From Octadecabacter sp. (lineage in GTDB: Bacteria; Pseudomonadota; Alphaproteobacteria; Rhodobacterales; Rhodobacteraceae), in the NCBI GenBank assembly GCA_003533975.1, contig DQCL01000297.1, positions 1 through 18,517 on the forward strand: 18,517 nucleotides of DNA. The letters are read 5' to 3'. Position 1 is the stretch's first letter. Each line of letters begins with the position of its first letter. The notes under the pieces are model-generated. The model saw only the letters and a list, made by a program, of their open reading frames with translations. It was not told where the DNA came from and did not search any database. Below, in pieces: positions 6,665 to 14,426 of the stretch. The position numbers and the translations under genes are program-made.

Positions 6665-7028
6665 ATAAAGTGAGCTAATCAGTTCGGAAAGATGGTTTCT
6701 TAGGATGATCGTTCGCGTTGTTGGAAAGTGTTTGATGGGCAGCTACGCGGCTTAGGTTGTTTGGTGCCAAAGGTTTGCCTGTCCCGAGGGTCCTTGAAAA
6801 GCTCGATGAGCATTTTCTGAGTTTTAGGACGACCTGAAAACAGGGCTTAGGCTGTTGTTAAACAACTGCCTTGCCGATGCGCCCAACGAGGTCGCCTCGC
6901 GGTTAATCGCGCTTTGTAAATCCTTGCGCGTATGGCGCTGGATTATGAGGGGGACTGGCGCGACGATGTTAGCCCATGATGTGCATGGTGCATATTGGGC
7001 CGCGCGTGTTCTTGAGGGCGTTGTGAAT
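6665..7028. other. 364-nt stretch without a convincing gene
   Basis: It lies between the MFS start and the enol-lactonase stop. It holds a strong dyad at 6850-6870 and a small CCTG-AAAA-CAGG hairpin (6833-6844). An open + frame ends TGA just inside the lactonase 3' end (about 7044-7046) and has only TTG at 6855 or an internal ATG at 6945 as starts. Its peptide (…LRVWRWIMRGTG…) is unrecognised and has no ribosome site; it could be a gene remnant. The MFS promoter should lie near 6665-6750 but has no clear consensus. Confidence 0.5.
6850..6870. repeat. 21-bp imperfect dyad
   Basis: Arms GGC-T-GTTGTT and AACAAC-T-GCC around a single central A; 9 of 10 base pairs are complementary. On the minus strand it lies about 160 nt after the enol-lactonase stop without a T-run directly behind it, so it may be an operator rather than a terminator. 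Confidence 0.45.
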
Positions 7029-7799
7029 TCAGACGTGGCCGATTGACGACAGAAATTCCAGTAGCCGGGCGGCGATGTCATTAGCGTGCGTAACCGGTGC
7101 GATGTGTCCGGCCCCGCGGATCAGGTGAAATTGAGACCCTGGCACGAGGTCGGTGGTTTCACGCACTAGGTCGGGCGGCGTAGACTTGTCCAAGTTCCCG
7201 CAAAGTCCAAGTGTTGGCAGGCGTAGGCCGGACGTCGGTGTGTAGAAATCAGTCCCTGCAATGGCTTCGCAGGTTGCCGCAAAACCTTCGGCATGCGCGC
7301 GTGTCAGCCCGTCTTCCAGCTTGGCGCTGTCATCGCGGGCGTTCCACCGTTCAAGCATCTCGGGGATGATTGCAGGCATACCACCGTCGCGGACAGTCTT
7401 TGCGCGGGCGTGCCAAGGCTCGGGTTGGCCGTGTTTGGCTGCGCTTGCGATCAACGTCATCCCTCGCACGATGTCGAGGCGTTTGACGGCCAAGCCCTGC
7501 GCAACGAGGCCACCAACAGACAAGCCGACAAAGACCACATCGCGCAAGTCCAACGTATCACAGATCGCTTCCGCGTCAGAAATCAACGTGCCCATGCTAT
7601 AGGGCCCGTCGGGAACGTCAGATTGGCCGTGGCCTCGCAAGTCATAGCGAACACAGCGGTAATTGGGCAGCTGGGCAATGACGCCGTCCCAGATCCGGTG
7701 ATCAAGACCCAGACAATGCGAGAAAACCAAGGTCGGCCCTGTGCCTTCGTCTTTGGCAAACAGGTCCGCGCCTTTGGCTTGGATGTTATGCGTCGTCAT
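7029..7799 (-). CDS. Alpha/beta hydrolase, 3-oxoadipate enol-lactonase-like (PcaD family)
   Basis: A 256-aa alpha/beta hydrolase with nucleophile S94 in GLSVGG, acid D204 (GNLDKSTPP), base H232 (GAGHIAP) and the oxyanion segment SHCLGLDHRIWD. The spacing, the YDLRGHGQSD strand and the C-terminal LDKSTPPDLVRET match PcaD, which hydrolyses 3-oxoadipate enol-lactone in the beta-ketoadipate pathway. No other protocatechuate or catechol genes are in the window, so the biological substrate is uncertain. Its start overlaps the 3' end of the upstream nuclease-fold gene by 14 nt, implying coupled translation. Confidence 0.8.
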   Translation of the reverse strand: MTTHNIQAKGADLFAKDEGTGPTLVFSHCLGLDHRIWDGVIAQLPNYRCVRYDLRGHGQSDVPDGPYSMGTLISDAEAICDTLDLRDVVFVGLSVGGLVAQGLAVKRLDIVRGMTLIASAAKHGQPEPWHARAKTVRDGGMPAIIPEMLERWNARDDSAKLEDGLTRAHAEGFAATCEAIAGTDFYTPTSGLRLPTLGLCGNLDKSTPPDLVRETTDLVPGSQFHLIRGAGHIAPVTHANDIAARLLEFLSSIGHV

Positions 7800-9003
7800 C
7801 GTCGCCCATCACCATATGCGCGATAATCTGACCGTGGTCAGATGCGAGTTTATTATAGGGCGCCTCTGCGTGGGAACCGTCTGTGAGGTGGTCATTTAGC
7901 ACAGAGAAGTATTCCATTTCACCGATCTTGTTTTGATAATCAGGGTGGAAATGACGCGACATGTAAATCTGGTCGATGGATTCAAAATTGCCGCCAAAGG
8001 CCGAAGTATAGACCATATCGCGGGACGATTTGCGCACGAAGAGCTTTTCAGCAGAATGGAGACGTACGCGATTGATCGCACCGCGGATTTGCTTGTCTTC
8101 GGTATCCGAATAGCGGTCGCGGCCTGTTTGCGCGTCGTGGCGTAGCATCCACGCGTAGTTCTTGAACGGAACCTCACCTGAGATGATTTCAGAGGAAACG
8201 GCGTGTTCACCATCGTTGAAATCACCCAGCACCATGACGGGGTTTCCGGCTTCAAGTTCGGCAATGATTTCGCGGCGCAGGACCCATGCTTCGGCCATGC
8301 GGCGCAGGGCGGCACGGAGCGATCCCATCGCGCGGGTTGCGGCATCATATTGCGTAAGGTCGGCGGCGGGTGGGAAGTCTGCGCCTGCAGGCGTGATATG
8401 TTCGCCGAGTTTGGATTTCAGGTGGCAGTTGAAGACGGTGATTGTTTGGTCCCCGACAGGAATGCGTGCTTTGAGAATGGGGCGAGAGAGGCGGCGAAGG
8501 CGGTAGTGGCCTGCATCGTCGTCCCCGTCAGAACCGCGCAAGGCAGAAAACGGAATGTCGAGTGGCTCGGGCAGGTCTTGAATGACCTCAGGCGTGCCGA
8601 CGAAACCGAAACGTGAAACAATCGCGACACCGGGGCGGCGCTTGCCCGCTTCGCCCGTGTCTGCCGCGTTTGGTGCGAAGGCCAGCCCGCCTGTGCCATA
8701 GGGCGTGTAGGCGAGTTTTCGAAAGATCGCTTTGCGGTGGTAGCGCTTTGATTTGTCGGGGATCGAGGCCGCGTTTGAGGCCTGACCAAGGGTGTCGGCC
8801 TCAGCAATGACGTCGCGCAGGGCGTCTTCCTCAAAGATTTCCTGAAAACCGACAATGTCGGCGTCCATTGTCAGCAATTGGTCTGCCATCCAGTCTTGCT
8901 TCCACGCGTGCTCTTCGGGGGTATATTTTTGAAACTCGTAATATTCCTTATCCGCACCGATGAGGTTTTTAACGTTGAAACTGGCGATGGTGAAACGGGT
9001 CAT
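7786..9003 (-). CDS. Endonuclease/exonuclease/phosphatase-fold protein
   Basis: A 405-aa protein with the full EEP motif set in order: FNVKNL at 9-14, GFQE with metal ligand E55, NCHLKSK mid-protein, LGDFND (catalytic Asp and Asn), and C-terminal SDH (D389, H390). The family includes DNases, phosphodiesterases and sphingomyelinase-like enzymes using Mg2+. There is no signal peptide, so it is probably cytoplasmic, and the substrate is unknown. It is longer than a minimal EEP domain, with an insertion holding SDGDDDAGHYRLRR. ATG 9003 is preceded by GGAAAG. It follows the dehydratase gene after a 69-nt gap that carries a short intergenic element. Confidence 0.85.
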   Translation of the reverse strand: MTRFTIASFNVKNLIGADKEYYEFQKYTPEEHAWKQDWMADQLLTMDADIVGFQEIFEEDALRDVIAEADTLGQASNAASIPDKSKRYHRKAIFRKLAYTPYGTGGLAFAPNAADTGEAGKRRPGVAIVSRFGFVGTPEVIQDLPEPLDIPFSALRGSDGDDDAGHYRLRRLSRPILKARIPVGDQTITVFNCHLKSKLGEHITPAGADFPPAADLTQYDAATRAMGSLRAALRRMAEAWVLRREIIAELEAGNPVMVLGDFNDGEHAVSSEIISGEVPFKNYAWMLRHDAQTGRDRYSDTEDKQIRGAINRVRLHSAEKLFVRKSSRDMVYTSAFGGNFESIDQIYMSRHFHPDYQNKIGEMEYFSVLNDHLTDGSHAEAPYNKLASDHGQIIAHMVMGDDDDA

Positions 9004-9025
9004 AGCATGGTTCTTTCCGGTCAGT

Positions 9026-9063
9026 GCCGAAGCCTCCGGCGGGGATATTTATGAGACAAAGAC
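9026..9063 (-). repeat. Short Rhodobacteraceae-type intergenic element (CCCCGCCGGAGGC)
   Basis: On the minus strand the gap between the dehydratase stop and the nuclease start contains a T-rich stretch, then AAATATCCCCGCCGGAGGC. From memory, near-identical strings (T-rich or A-rich lead, AATA-TCCCGCCGGAGGC) are scattered between genes in Rhodobacteraceae genomes. Only one copy is seen here, so this rests on recollection. Edges are approximate. Confidence 0.4.
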
Positions 9064-9072
9064 AAACACGGA

Positions 9073-10044
9073 TTAGGCAAGCGTTGCGAGCGCTTGCGTG
9101 AATTGGGCCGGGTCGACGTTGCCGCCAGATATCGTGACGATGACGGCGTCGCCGTTGATGTCGTCTGTGCGGTAGAGGGCGGCGGCGAGGGCCGCAGCGC
9201 CACCGGGTTCAGCGACCACTTTGAGGCGCAAGAATGCATGCGCCATAGCTTGTAGCGCTTCTTGTTCAGTGATGACGAGGCCAGGCCCGCAAAGACGTTT
9301 CATGATCGGGAACGTCATGTCACCGGGTTGAGCGGTGATGATGGCATCACAAATATTGCCCGAAGTTTGGTTGTTGCGTTCGATACCGCCAGAACGAAGC
9401 GAGCGGGCAACGTCATCAAAACCTTCGGGTTCAACGGGGCGGATGCGCAGGGTAGGGGCGTCTGCTTCGCAAGCAAGTGCGATGCCGGACGTAAAGCCAC
9501 CACCACCGCAGCACACCAGAACATCGGCGTTTTGAATGCCAAGCGCATTGGCGTCTTCTGCGATTTCAAGGCCACAGGTGCCTTGGCCCGCAATGACGAG
9601 TGGATCATCAAAAGGTTTGACGAGGGTTAGGCCACGCTCTTGTGCGAGACGTGCACCGATTTCGTCGCGGTCTTCATTGTCGCGATCGTAAAGGACCACT
9701 TCGGCGCCGAGAGCTTTGGTGTTGTCGATTTTCAATTGCGGCGCGTCAGACGGCATGACGATGACGGACGTCGTACCATGTCGTGCCGCCGCAAGGGCGA
9801 CGCCTTGGGCGTGATTGCCGCTGGAATAAGCGATGACGCCGTTGGCGCGTTGATCAGGGTCCATTGCGCTGAGCGCGGACCAGCCGCCGCGAAACTTGAA
9901 GCTTCCGGTGTGTTGTAGGCATTCAGGTTTGATGAAGACCTTGCGGCCCGCGATTTCGTCCAAGAACGGGGAGGACAGCAAGGGCGTGCGGCGGGCGTGG
10001 CCGTCCAAGCGTTTGGCGGCGGCGCGGATCATATCGATATTCAT
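9073..10044 (-). CDS. PLP-dependent threonine/serine dehydratase
   Basis: A 323-aa fold-type II PLP enzyme: Schiff-base lysine K50 in TGSFKFRG, SSGNHAQG (74-81), the phosphate-binding glycine loop GGGG at 180-183, and SGGN (306-309) contacting the pyridine nitrogen. There is no C-terminal regulatory (ACT-like) domain, so it resembles catabolic threonine/serine dehydratase or serine-racemase types rather than biosynthetic IlvA. The likely reaction is threonine to 2-oxobutyrate and ammonia, or serine to pyruvate. The residue after the glycine loop is F where Leu is usual, a mild difference. Its ATG overlaps the end of the alpha/beta hydrolase gene by 4 nt. Confidence 0.85.
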   Translation of the reverse strand: MNIDMIRAAAKRLDGHARRTPLLSSPFLDEIAGRKVFIKPECLQHTGSFKFRGGWSALSAMDPDQRANGVIAYSSGNHAQGVALAAARHGTTSVIVMPSDAPQLKIDNTKALGAEVVLYDRDNEDRDEIGARLAQERGLTLVKPFDDPLVIAGQGTCGLEIAEDANALGIQNADVLVCCGGGGFTSGIALACEADAPTLRIRPVEPEGFDDVARSLRSGGIERNNQTSGNICDAIITAQPGDMTFPIMKRLCGPGLVITEQEALQAMAHAFLRLKVVAEPGGAAALAAALYRTDDINGDAVIVTISGGNVDPAQFTQALATLA

Positions 10045-10865
10045 AGGGAAAGAATCCAGTCGTTGAGAACACCCAAAGTTTCCGGTTCATCAAGGAACGG
10101 GACATGGCCGCGCCCCAATACAGTCGCGGCATGGGCGTCGGGGCGGCGATTCCGCATTTCCTCAAAGGTCGAGGTAGACAGAAGATCAGATGCGTCGCCG
10201 CGTAGGATAGCCAAAGGCAAATCTGCCATCGCGTCAAAAACCGGCCAGAGATCAGGGGCGAGGTTGGTGCTGGCGGCGAGGACAGTGTCGGCAAGTTTCG
10301 GGTCGTATTTGATGACGAGGCCGTCAGGTGTTTCTTCGTACTGGTTTTGCACTTCGGTAAGCCAACGCGAAAGCGGCACACCCTTAAAATGCGACCATGC
10401 CTTGGCGCGAAAATCTGCGGCTTCCGCGTGGGTCTTCTGAGCCGGATTTCGACCGATGTAGTCTTTGATGACGGAAAGGCCCGCGGCTTCGATAGTGGGG
10501 CCGATGTCATTCAGGGCGATGCCAAGCAGGCGATCTTTTGCTGTGGCGGCCAACACCATGGCGATCAATCCGCCACGGGATGTGCCAAGGATAGCTGCTT
10601 TTTCAATGCCAAGGTGGTCGAGCAGGGCGATGGCGTCGGTGGCTTCTTGCGGGATGGTGTATGTCGCAGGGTCGGCCCAGTCTGATTGGCCCCGCCCGCG
10701 GTAGTCCATGCGGATAAGGCGCACGCCGTTGCTCAGCAGATGCGGCGCGACGTGGTCGAAATCTGCGGTATTGCGGGTCAGCCCTGCGAGGGCGAGGACA
10801 GGCAGACCTTCGCCTGTGTCTGTATAGTAAAGGTGTGTGCCATCTTGGGCCGTAAAGTGCGGCAT
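10041..10865 (-). CDS. Alpha/beta hydrolase
   Basis: A 274-aa hydrolase from ATG 10865, with S96 in GTSRGG, D224 in GDASDLLS and H254 in GRGHVPFLDEP. The N-terminus (FTAQDGTHLYYTDTGEGLPVLALAG) is typical of this fold. A frame extension to 10922 overlaps the upstream gene by 58 nt and is rejected. From 10865 the start shares one base with the upstream stop (TGATG), a classic coupling arrangement. The family spans esterases, lactonases and haloalkane or epoxide hydrolases, so substrate is open. The pairing with a 2-haloacid dehalogenase is suggestive, but the nucleophile is Ser, not the Asp used by haloalkane dehalogenases. Confidence 0.85.
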   Translation of the reverse strand: MPHFTAQDGTHLYYTDTGEGLPVLALAGLTRNTADFDHVAPHLLSNGVRLIRMDYRGRGQSDWADPATYTIPQEATDAIALLDHLGIEKAAILGTSRGGLIAMVLAATAKDRLLGIALNDIGPTIEAAGLSVIKDYIGRNPAQKTHAEAADFRAKAWSHFKGVPLSRWLTEVQNQYEETPDGLVIKYDPKLADTVLAASTNLAPDLWPVFDAMADLPLAILRGDASDLLSTSTFEEMRNRRPDAHAATVLGRGHVPFLDEPETLGVLNDWILSL

Positions 10866-11542
10866 CAGACCAGATCTGGGATCGTGCTGAGGTCTTTGAT
10901 GGTGCGGTGTGGTGCAGCCCATAGACGGTCTTGAGGTTTATCGTTTCGGTTTACCCAAACGGTTCCAAAGCCATATCCGGCCGCGCCCGCCGCGTCCCAA
11001 CCGTTGGACGACGCGAACAGGACTTCGGTTTGGGGGACGTCAAAGCGATCCCAAACCAGATCATAGACGTGGCGGTGTGGTTTGTAGATTTCGACCTCTT
11101 CGACAGACAATACATCATCCAGATACTCACCGATTCCGGCAGAACGCACGGCGCTAACAAGCATATCTGGTGAACCGTTGGACAGGATCGCGATGTTGAG
11201 GTTTTTTTCCTTCAGGGCTTTCAGCATTGCGGGCACTTCAGGGAAGGCTGGCAGTTCTTTGTAAACGCTAAGCAATTTGGCGCGTAGGGCGTTGTCATGC
11301 AAGCCGTTGTTATCCAACGCCCAATCAAGTGCGTCTTGGGTCACTTGCCAGAACGGAATGTGTTGGCCTGCAATCGAGCGAAGCCATGAATATTCGAGCT
11401 GCTTCGTACGCCAGTCCGCAGACAATGTCCCCCAGACGGCGGCCAGTTGCGATTGGCCCGGCTCATTGGCGACGTTGCGCGCGGCGGCATCCACATCAAA
11501 TAGGGTACCATAGGCGTCAAAAATGCAGGTGGTGATTGTCAT
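10865..11542 (-). CDS. (S)-2-haloacid dehalogenase, type II (HAD superfamily)
   Basis: A 225-aa HAD protein, the usual length for type II haloacid dehalogenases. The expected active-site set is all visible: nucleophile D9 with T13 (FDAYGTLFDV), R45 (DWRTKQLEYSWLRS), S121-N122, K154 with Y160, and S178-N180-D183 (SSNGWD). The spacing matches the known type II enzymes, which hydrolyse L-2-haloalkanoates to D-2-hydroxyacids in the cytoplasm. ATG 11542 is chosen over an upstream in-frame start at 11578 because AGAAAGG lies at the right distance and the protein then begins MTITTCIFDAYGTL. It heads an operon with the alpha/beta hydrolase and the dehydratase. The natural substrate is unproven. Confidence 0.9.
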   Translation of the reverse strand: MTITTCIFDAYGTLFDVDAAARNVANEPGQSQLAAVWGTLSADWRTKQLEYSWLRSIAGQHIPFWQVTQDALDWALDNNGLHDNALRAKLLSVYKELPAFPEVPAMLKALKEKNLNIAILSNGSPDMLVSAVRSAGIGEYLDDVLSVEEVEIYKPHRHVYDLVWDRFDVPQTEVLFASSNGWDAAGAAGYGFGTVWVNRNDKPQDRLWAAPHRTIKDLSTIPDLV

Positions 11543-11775
11543 GGGCGACCTTTCTGTTGGGAACAGCTTGGCACGCAACTCGGTGCTTGGAAAGCCTCAA
11601 AGCCTGTAGGTGAGTGCGGCGCGGATGAGCGGGGCAAGTTCATCCAAGCTCGGCGGCGGGCGAGGCGAAGGGTTGGATCATTGCTCGATGGTGTCGTTTT
11701 GAGGTGAGGTTTGCAATCTTGGAGCGCGATTGTTAGGCAGCGCGCGAATTCACGCAAATGCAGACAGGACATTCT

Positions 11776-12213
11776 ATGAGCGAAGTAAAGTCAGGCGACA
11801 CAGTTTCTATCCACTACACCGGCACATTGTCCGACGGCACAACGTTTGATTCTAGCGATGGCCGCGACCCGTTGGAGTTCGTGGTCGGTTCTGGCCAGAT
11901 CATCCCCGGTTTGGATAAAGCGATGCCGGGTATGAAAGTCGGCGACAAGAAGGTTGTCGAAATCCCGTGCGATGAAGCCTACGGCGCGATCAACCCTGAA
12001 AACCGCCAGTCCATCCCGCGGGAACAAATCCCTGCTGATATTCCACTGGAGATGGGGCTGACACTGCAAATGCAATCACCTGACGGCCAGCAGGTAATGC
12101 CTGTGACCGTCGTTGAACTGAGCGAAAGCGAAGTCACACTGGACGCGAACCACATGCTCGCGGGTAAGGATTTGACGTTCGCGGTTGAGATGGTTTCAAT
12201 CAAAGACGCTTAA
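11776..12213 (+). CDS. SlyD-like FKBP-type peptidyl-prolyl cis-trans isomerase
   Basis: A 145-aa protein from ATG 11776, chosen over ATG 11758 because AGGA sits about 8 nt ahead. The FKBP core (VSIHYTGTLSDGTTFDSS, then GLDKAMPGMKVGDKK) is interrupted at about residues 68-120 by the insert-in-flap domain of SlyD/SlpA proteins, and the fold closes with NHMLAGKDLTFAVEMV. Proteins of this group catalyse prolyl isomerisation and act as chaperones. The His/Cys-rich metal-binding tail of E. coli SlyD is absent: the chain stops at SIKDA. The 233-nt divergent gap to the dehalogenase gene has no strong promoter match that I can support. Confidence 0.92.
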   Translation: MSEVKSGDTVSIHYTGTLSDGTTFDSSDGRDPLEFVVGSGQIIPGLDKAMPGMKVGDKKVVEIPCDEAYGAINPENRQSIPREQIPADIPLEMGLTLQMQSPDGQQVMPVTVVELSESEVTLDANHMLAGKDLTFAVEMVSIKDA

Positions 12214-12235
12214 GAAAACCGAGCTATTTTATCAG

Positions 12236-12266
12236 ACAAGGCCGCCCCAAAAGTGGGCGGCCTTGT
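12236..12266. terminator. Strong hairpin between convergent slyD-like and hutC genes
   Basis: Perfect 12-bp stem ACAAGGCCGCCC (12236-12247) and GGGCGGCCTTGT (12255-12266) with a 7-nt loop. It lies between the + FKBP stop (12213) and the minus hutC stop (12288). The T-run is short (GCGTTT on +), so this is a likely bidirectional terminator rather than a textbook one. Confidence 0.75.
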
Positions 12267-12287
12267 GCGTTTCGGCCGTGAAAGGGG

Positions 12288-12989
12288 CTATAGCGCCGTG
12301 CGGATTTGGTGATCGGGGCCATAAAGGACGCGCACTTTAGTCACCGCAAATTCCCCGTCCCAAGTGACGCGATCAATGGTGAATAGCGCACTTTTTTCGG
12401 GGCACTTAAGAAACGCGGCCTCATCGCGGGTTGCCGAAGTGGCCGCAAAGACGATTTCACCGTGTGTATAGGGTGTGTGTTTCAACAGCCACTCATTGGC
12501 GCTGACGGCCTCGAAGCTTTCGTTCAATGCGTCAGGAACGACATCAGGATTAATCCAACGATCCTCAAATGCGTAAGGTACATTATCAGCTATGTGCAAA
12601 GCGCAAACATGCAGTAGGGGGTGATCTGCGGGCGATTTCATCGCGTCGCTGACCGCTGCTGGTGGTGCCGCCAAATGACGTTCTATTCGGTGATAATCGT
12701 AGGTTTGCCCGCGTTCTTCGATTTCGTTGCGGATAACGGGAATGGTTAGGGTTGCTTTGGCGGCTGGCTGGATCGCAACACGCGTACCTGCTTTGCGGCG
12801 GCGATCCAGTAGTCCTGAGTCTGCAACGGCTCGCAAAGCGCGGTTTACTGTGGTGCGGGCACAACCGAATTCGAGCGCCAAGTCAGCTTCGTTGGGGATC
12901 AGCTCACCAGGTTTCCATTCGCGTGCGTGAATCCGGCGCAGGACTTCTGTTTGAACGCTTTGCCAATTGCGAAAGGTAGGGGTGTTCAT
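12288..12989 (-). CDS. hutC: Histidine utilization repressor HutC (GntR family)
   Basis: A 233-aa protein with an N-terminal GntR winged helix (about residues 5-72; PNEADLALEFGCARTTVNRALRAVADSGLLDRRRKAGTRV) and a C-terminal UTRA ligand-binding domain ending in ITKVRVLYG-type residues (FAVTKVRVLYGPDHQ). HutC proteins repress hut genes and are released by urocanate. The ATG overlaps the hutF stop by 4 nt, so repressor and HutF are made from one coupled transcript. That transcript starts at a promoter overlapping a HutC-type dyad, implying autoregulation. Family, length and position in the hut cluster agree. Confidence 0.93.
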   Translation of the reverse strand: MNTPTFRNWQSVQTEVLRRIHAREWKPGELIPNEADLALEFGCARTTVNRALRAVADSGLLDRRRKAGTRVAIQPAAKATLTIPVIRNEIEERGQTYDYHRIERHLAAPPAAVSDAMKSPADHPLLHVCALHIADNVPYAFEDRWINPDVVPDALNESFEAVSANEWLLKHTPYTHGEIVFAATSATRDEAAFLKCPEKSALFTIDRVTWDGEFAVTKVRVLYGPDHQIRTAL

Positions 12990-14350
12990 AGAGCGTCTTT
13001 CAAAGCCTCAATCGTGCGCTTGTATGCCGCTATAATGTCAACGCGCGCCACGTGTTCGCCGTTCACTACCATGTGACGACCGGCAGACCAAACATCGGTT
13101 ACCAGTCTGTCATCTGCCGCAAATATCCAAGCGTCTAAGGCGGTGTCGCCTGATCTACCCCACATATGTTCGTTGTCGGTATCAAGCGCCAGCAAATCGG
13201 CCCATTTGCCGGCCTCAATCTGTCCAGTGTTACGTGTGGTCGCTTGTGCGCCGCCGCGTAAGGTTTCCTCAAACATCCGGCGTCCACTCGACATTTCGGG
13301 TGATGCTAAAGCGGCCCGCGTCCCGTCGCGCAGCCGTTGCGAATAGTCGAGGGTGCGTAACTCCTCGCTCAGCGAAATGCGAATGTTGCTATCAGATCCA
13401 ATGGCGGTCGTGCCGCCTGCGTCCACCCAACGTACCGCGTCGAATATGCCGTCCCCAAGGCTGCTTTCAGTGATCGGGCAAAGGCCGGCCACGGCGCCCG
13501 TGCCCGCCAAGCGGACCGTTTCTTGCGGCGTCATTTGCGTGCAGTGAATGAGACACCAACGTTTGTCCAAGCCCATGTTGTCTAAGGCCCAATCAACGGG
13601 CCGCGCGCCCCAATTGGCCAGCACTTCGTCAACCTCTGGTATTTGTTCTGCCAGATGCATGTGAAGCGGGCCGGTTGGGAAAAGTGTTCCATAGGATCGC
13701 AACGCGTCGACCCCCACAGCGCGCAGTGAATGCGGGGCCGCGCCGTGCGTGGTGTCTTTGGGCAGCGACGATAGGGCCGCAGCTGCAGCGCCGTGCAAAG
13801 TTTGAAATCTGTCTAGCGAATTGGCGAACCGGATTTGCCCAGCCGTCAATTCACGGGCGTCGCAACCGCCAAATTCATAGTGAACCGGCAATAGGCAAAG
13901 CCCGATCCCAGATTGAGATGTCGCGGCGGCAACCCGTTCAGACATTTCACCGATATTGTCATAGGGCGCCCCGTTTGATTGATGATGGAGATAATGGAAT
14001 TCTGCATTGGTGGCATACCCCGCCTCAAGCATTTCCATCTGCACAAAGGCGGTGATCGCCTCGATGTGGTCTGGCGACAGCCTGTCTAGAAAGCGGAACA
14101 TCAACTGGCGCCATGTCCAGAAACTATCATTCAGGTTGGGCCCGCGGCGTTCGGTTAGGCCTGCCATAGCCCGTTGAAACGCATGGCTGTGCACGTTGAC
14201 CGGTGCGGGCAGTAATAAGTCGGCTGTTGTTCCGGATTTCACGGCACCGCTCTGTACACGCGCGATACGCCCATCCTCGCCCACGTCGATACGAACATCT
14301 GTTGCCCAACCCGTCGGGAGCAGTGCGGATTTCGCCCAGATTGTTTTCAT
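12986..14350 (-). CDS. hutF: Formimidoylglutamate deiminase HutF
   Basis: A 454-aa amidohydrolase-superfamily enzyme from ATG 14350. Metal ligands and active-site residues visible: H54 and H56 (NVHSHAFQRAM), H232 with E235 (HLAEQ), H269 (LIHCTQMT) and D320 (GSDSN). It deiminates N-formimino-L-glutamate to N-formyl-L-glutamate and ammonia, which commits the cell to the five-step hut route ending with HutG. Frame extensions to ATG 14368 and 14395 are disfavoured: they run into the predicted operator and promoters. A transcript starting near 14379 gives a sensible leader only for 14350. No strong ribosome site is seen (GCGAGACC). Confidence 0.93.
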   Translation of the reverse strand: MKTIWAKSALLPTGWATDVRIDVGEDGRIARVQSGAVKSGTTADLLLPAPVNVHSHAFQRAMAGLTERRGPNLNDSFWTWRQLMFRFLDRLSPDHIEAITAFVQMEMLEAGYATNAEFHYLHHQSNGAPYDNIGEMSERVAAATSQSGIGLCLLPVHYEFGGCDARELTAGQIRFANSLDRFQTLHGAAAAALSSLPKDTTHGAAPHSLRAVGVDALRSYGTLFPTGPLHMHLAEQIPEVDEVLANWGARPVDWALDNMGLDKRWCLIHCTQMTPQETVRLAGTGAVAGLCPITESSLGDGIFDAVRWVDAGGTTAIGSDSNIRISLSEELRTLDYSQRLRDGTRAALASPEMSSGRRMFEETLRGGAQATTRNTGQIEAGKWADLLALDTDNEHMWGRSGDTALDAWIFAADDRLVTDVWSAGRHMVVNGEHVARVDIIAAYKRTIEALKDAL

Positions 14351-14361
14351 CGCGGTCTCGC

Positions 14362-14390
14362 TTGACATGTTTATTATGTATGCACATAAA
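14362..14390 (+). promoter_or_regulatory. Predicted hutIHGU promoter
   Basis: A perfect -35 TTGACA (14362-14367), a 17-nt spacer and -10 CATAAA (14385-14390; 4 of 6). Predicted start near 14397 gives a leader of about 30 nt to the hutI ATG at 14427. The HutC-type dyad occupies the spacer and -10. Confidence 0.6.
14374..14389. promoter_or_regulatory. Putative HutC operator (TTATGTATGCACATAA)
   Basis: Six-base arms TTATGT and ACATAA flank ATGC, giving the GT-N4-AC core known for HutC/GntR-type sites. A second, wider pair of arms (ATGTTT at 14367-14372, AAACAT at 14390-14395) is almost concentric with it. It lies between divergent hutF and hutI and overlaps the elements of both predicted promoters. 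Confidence 0.65.
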
Positions 14391-14414
14391 AACATCGAAT
14401 ATAACGTTTAGCAA
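14386..14414 (-). promoter_or_regulatory. Predicted hutFC promoter
   Basis: On minus, -35 TTGCTA (14414-14409), a 17-nt spacer and -10 TTTTAT (14391-14386; 4 of 6). Its -10 overlaps the edge of the dyad and the hutIHGU -10 region, so the two promoters are interleaved. Predicted start near 14379. Confidence 0.45.
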
Positions 14415-14426
14415 GTGAGTCTGCCG

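Noticed and set aside
10866..10922. Extension of the alpha/beta hydrolase to 10922
   Set aside because: It overlaps the dehalogenase by 58 nt and adds a His/Pro/Arg-rich stretch; ATG 10865 gives a typical N-terminus and a TGATG junction.
11579..11772. Minus-strand frame in the gap between the dehalogenase and the FKBP gene
   Set aside because: Low-complexity Ser/Pro/Arg product, no ribosome site, and it runs into the FKBP ribosome-binding region.
14351..14395. HutF starting at ATG 14395 or 14368
   Set aside because: These codons fall in the predicted operator and promoter, leave little or no leader and lack a ribosome site; family alignment fits 14350.
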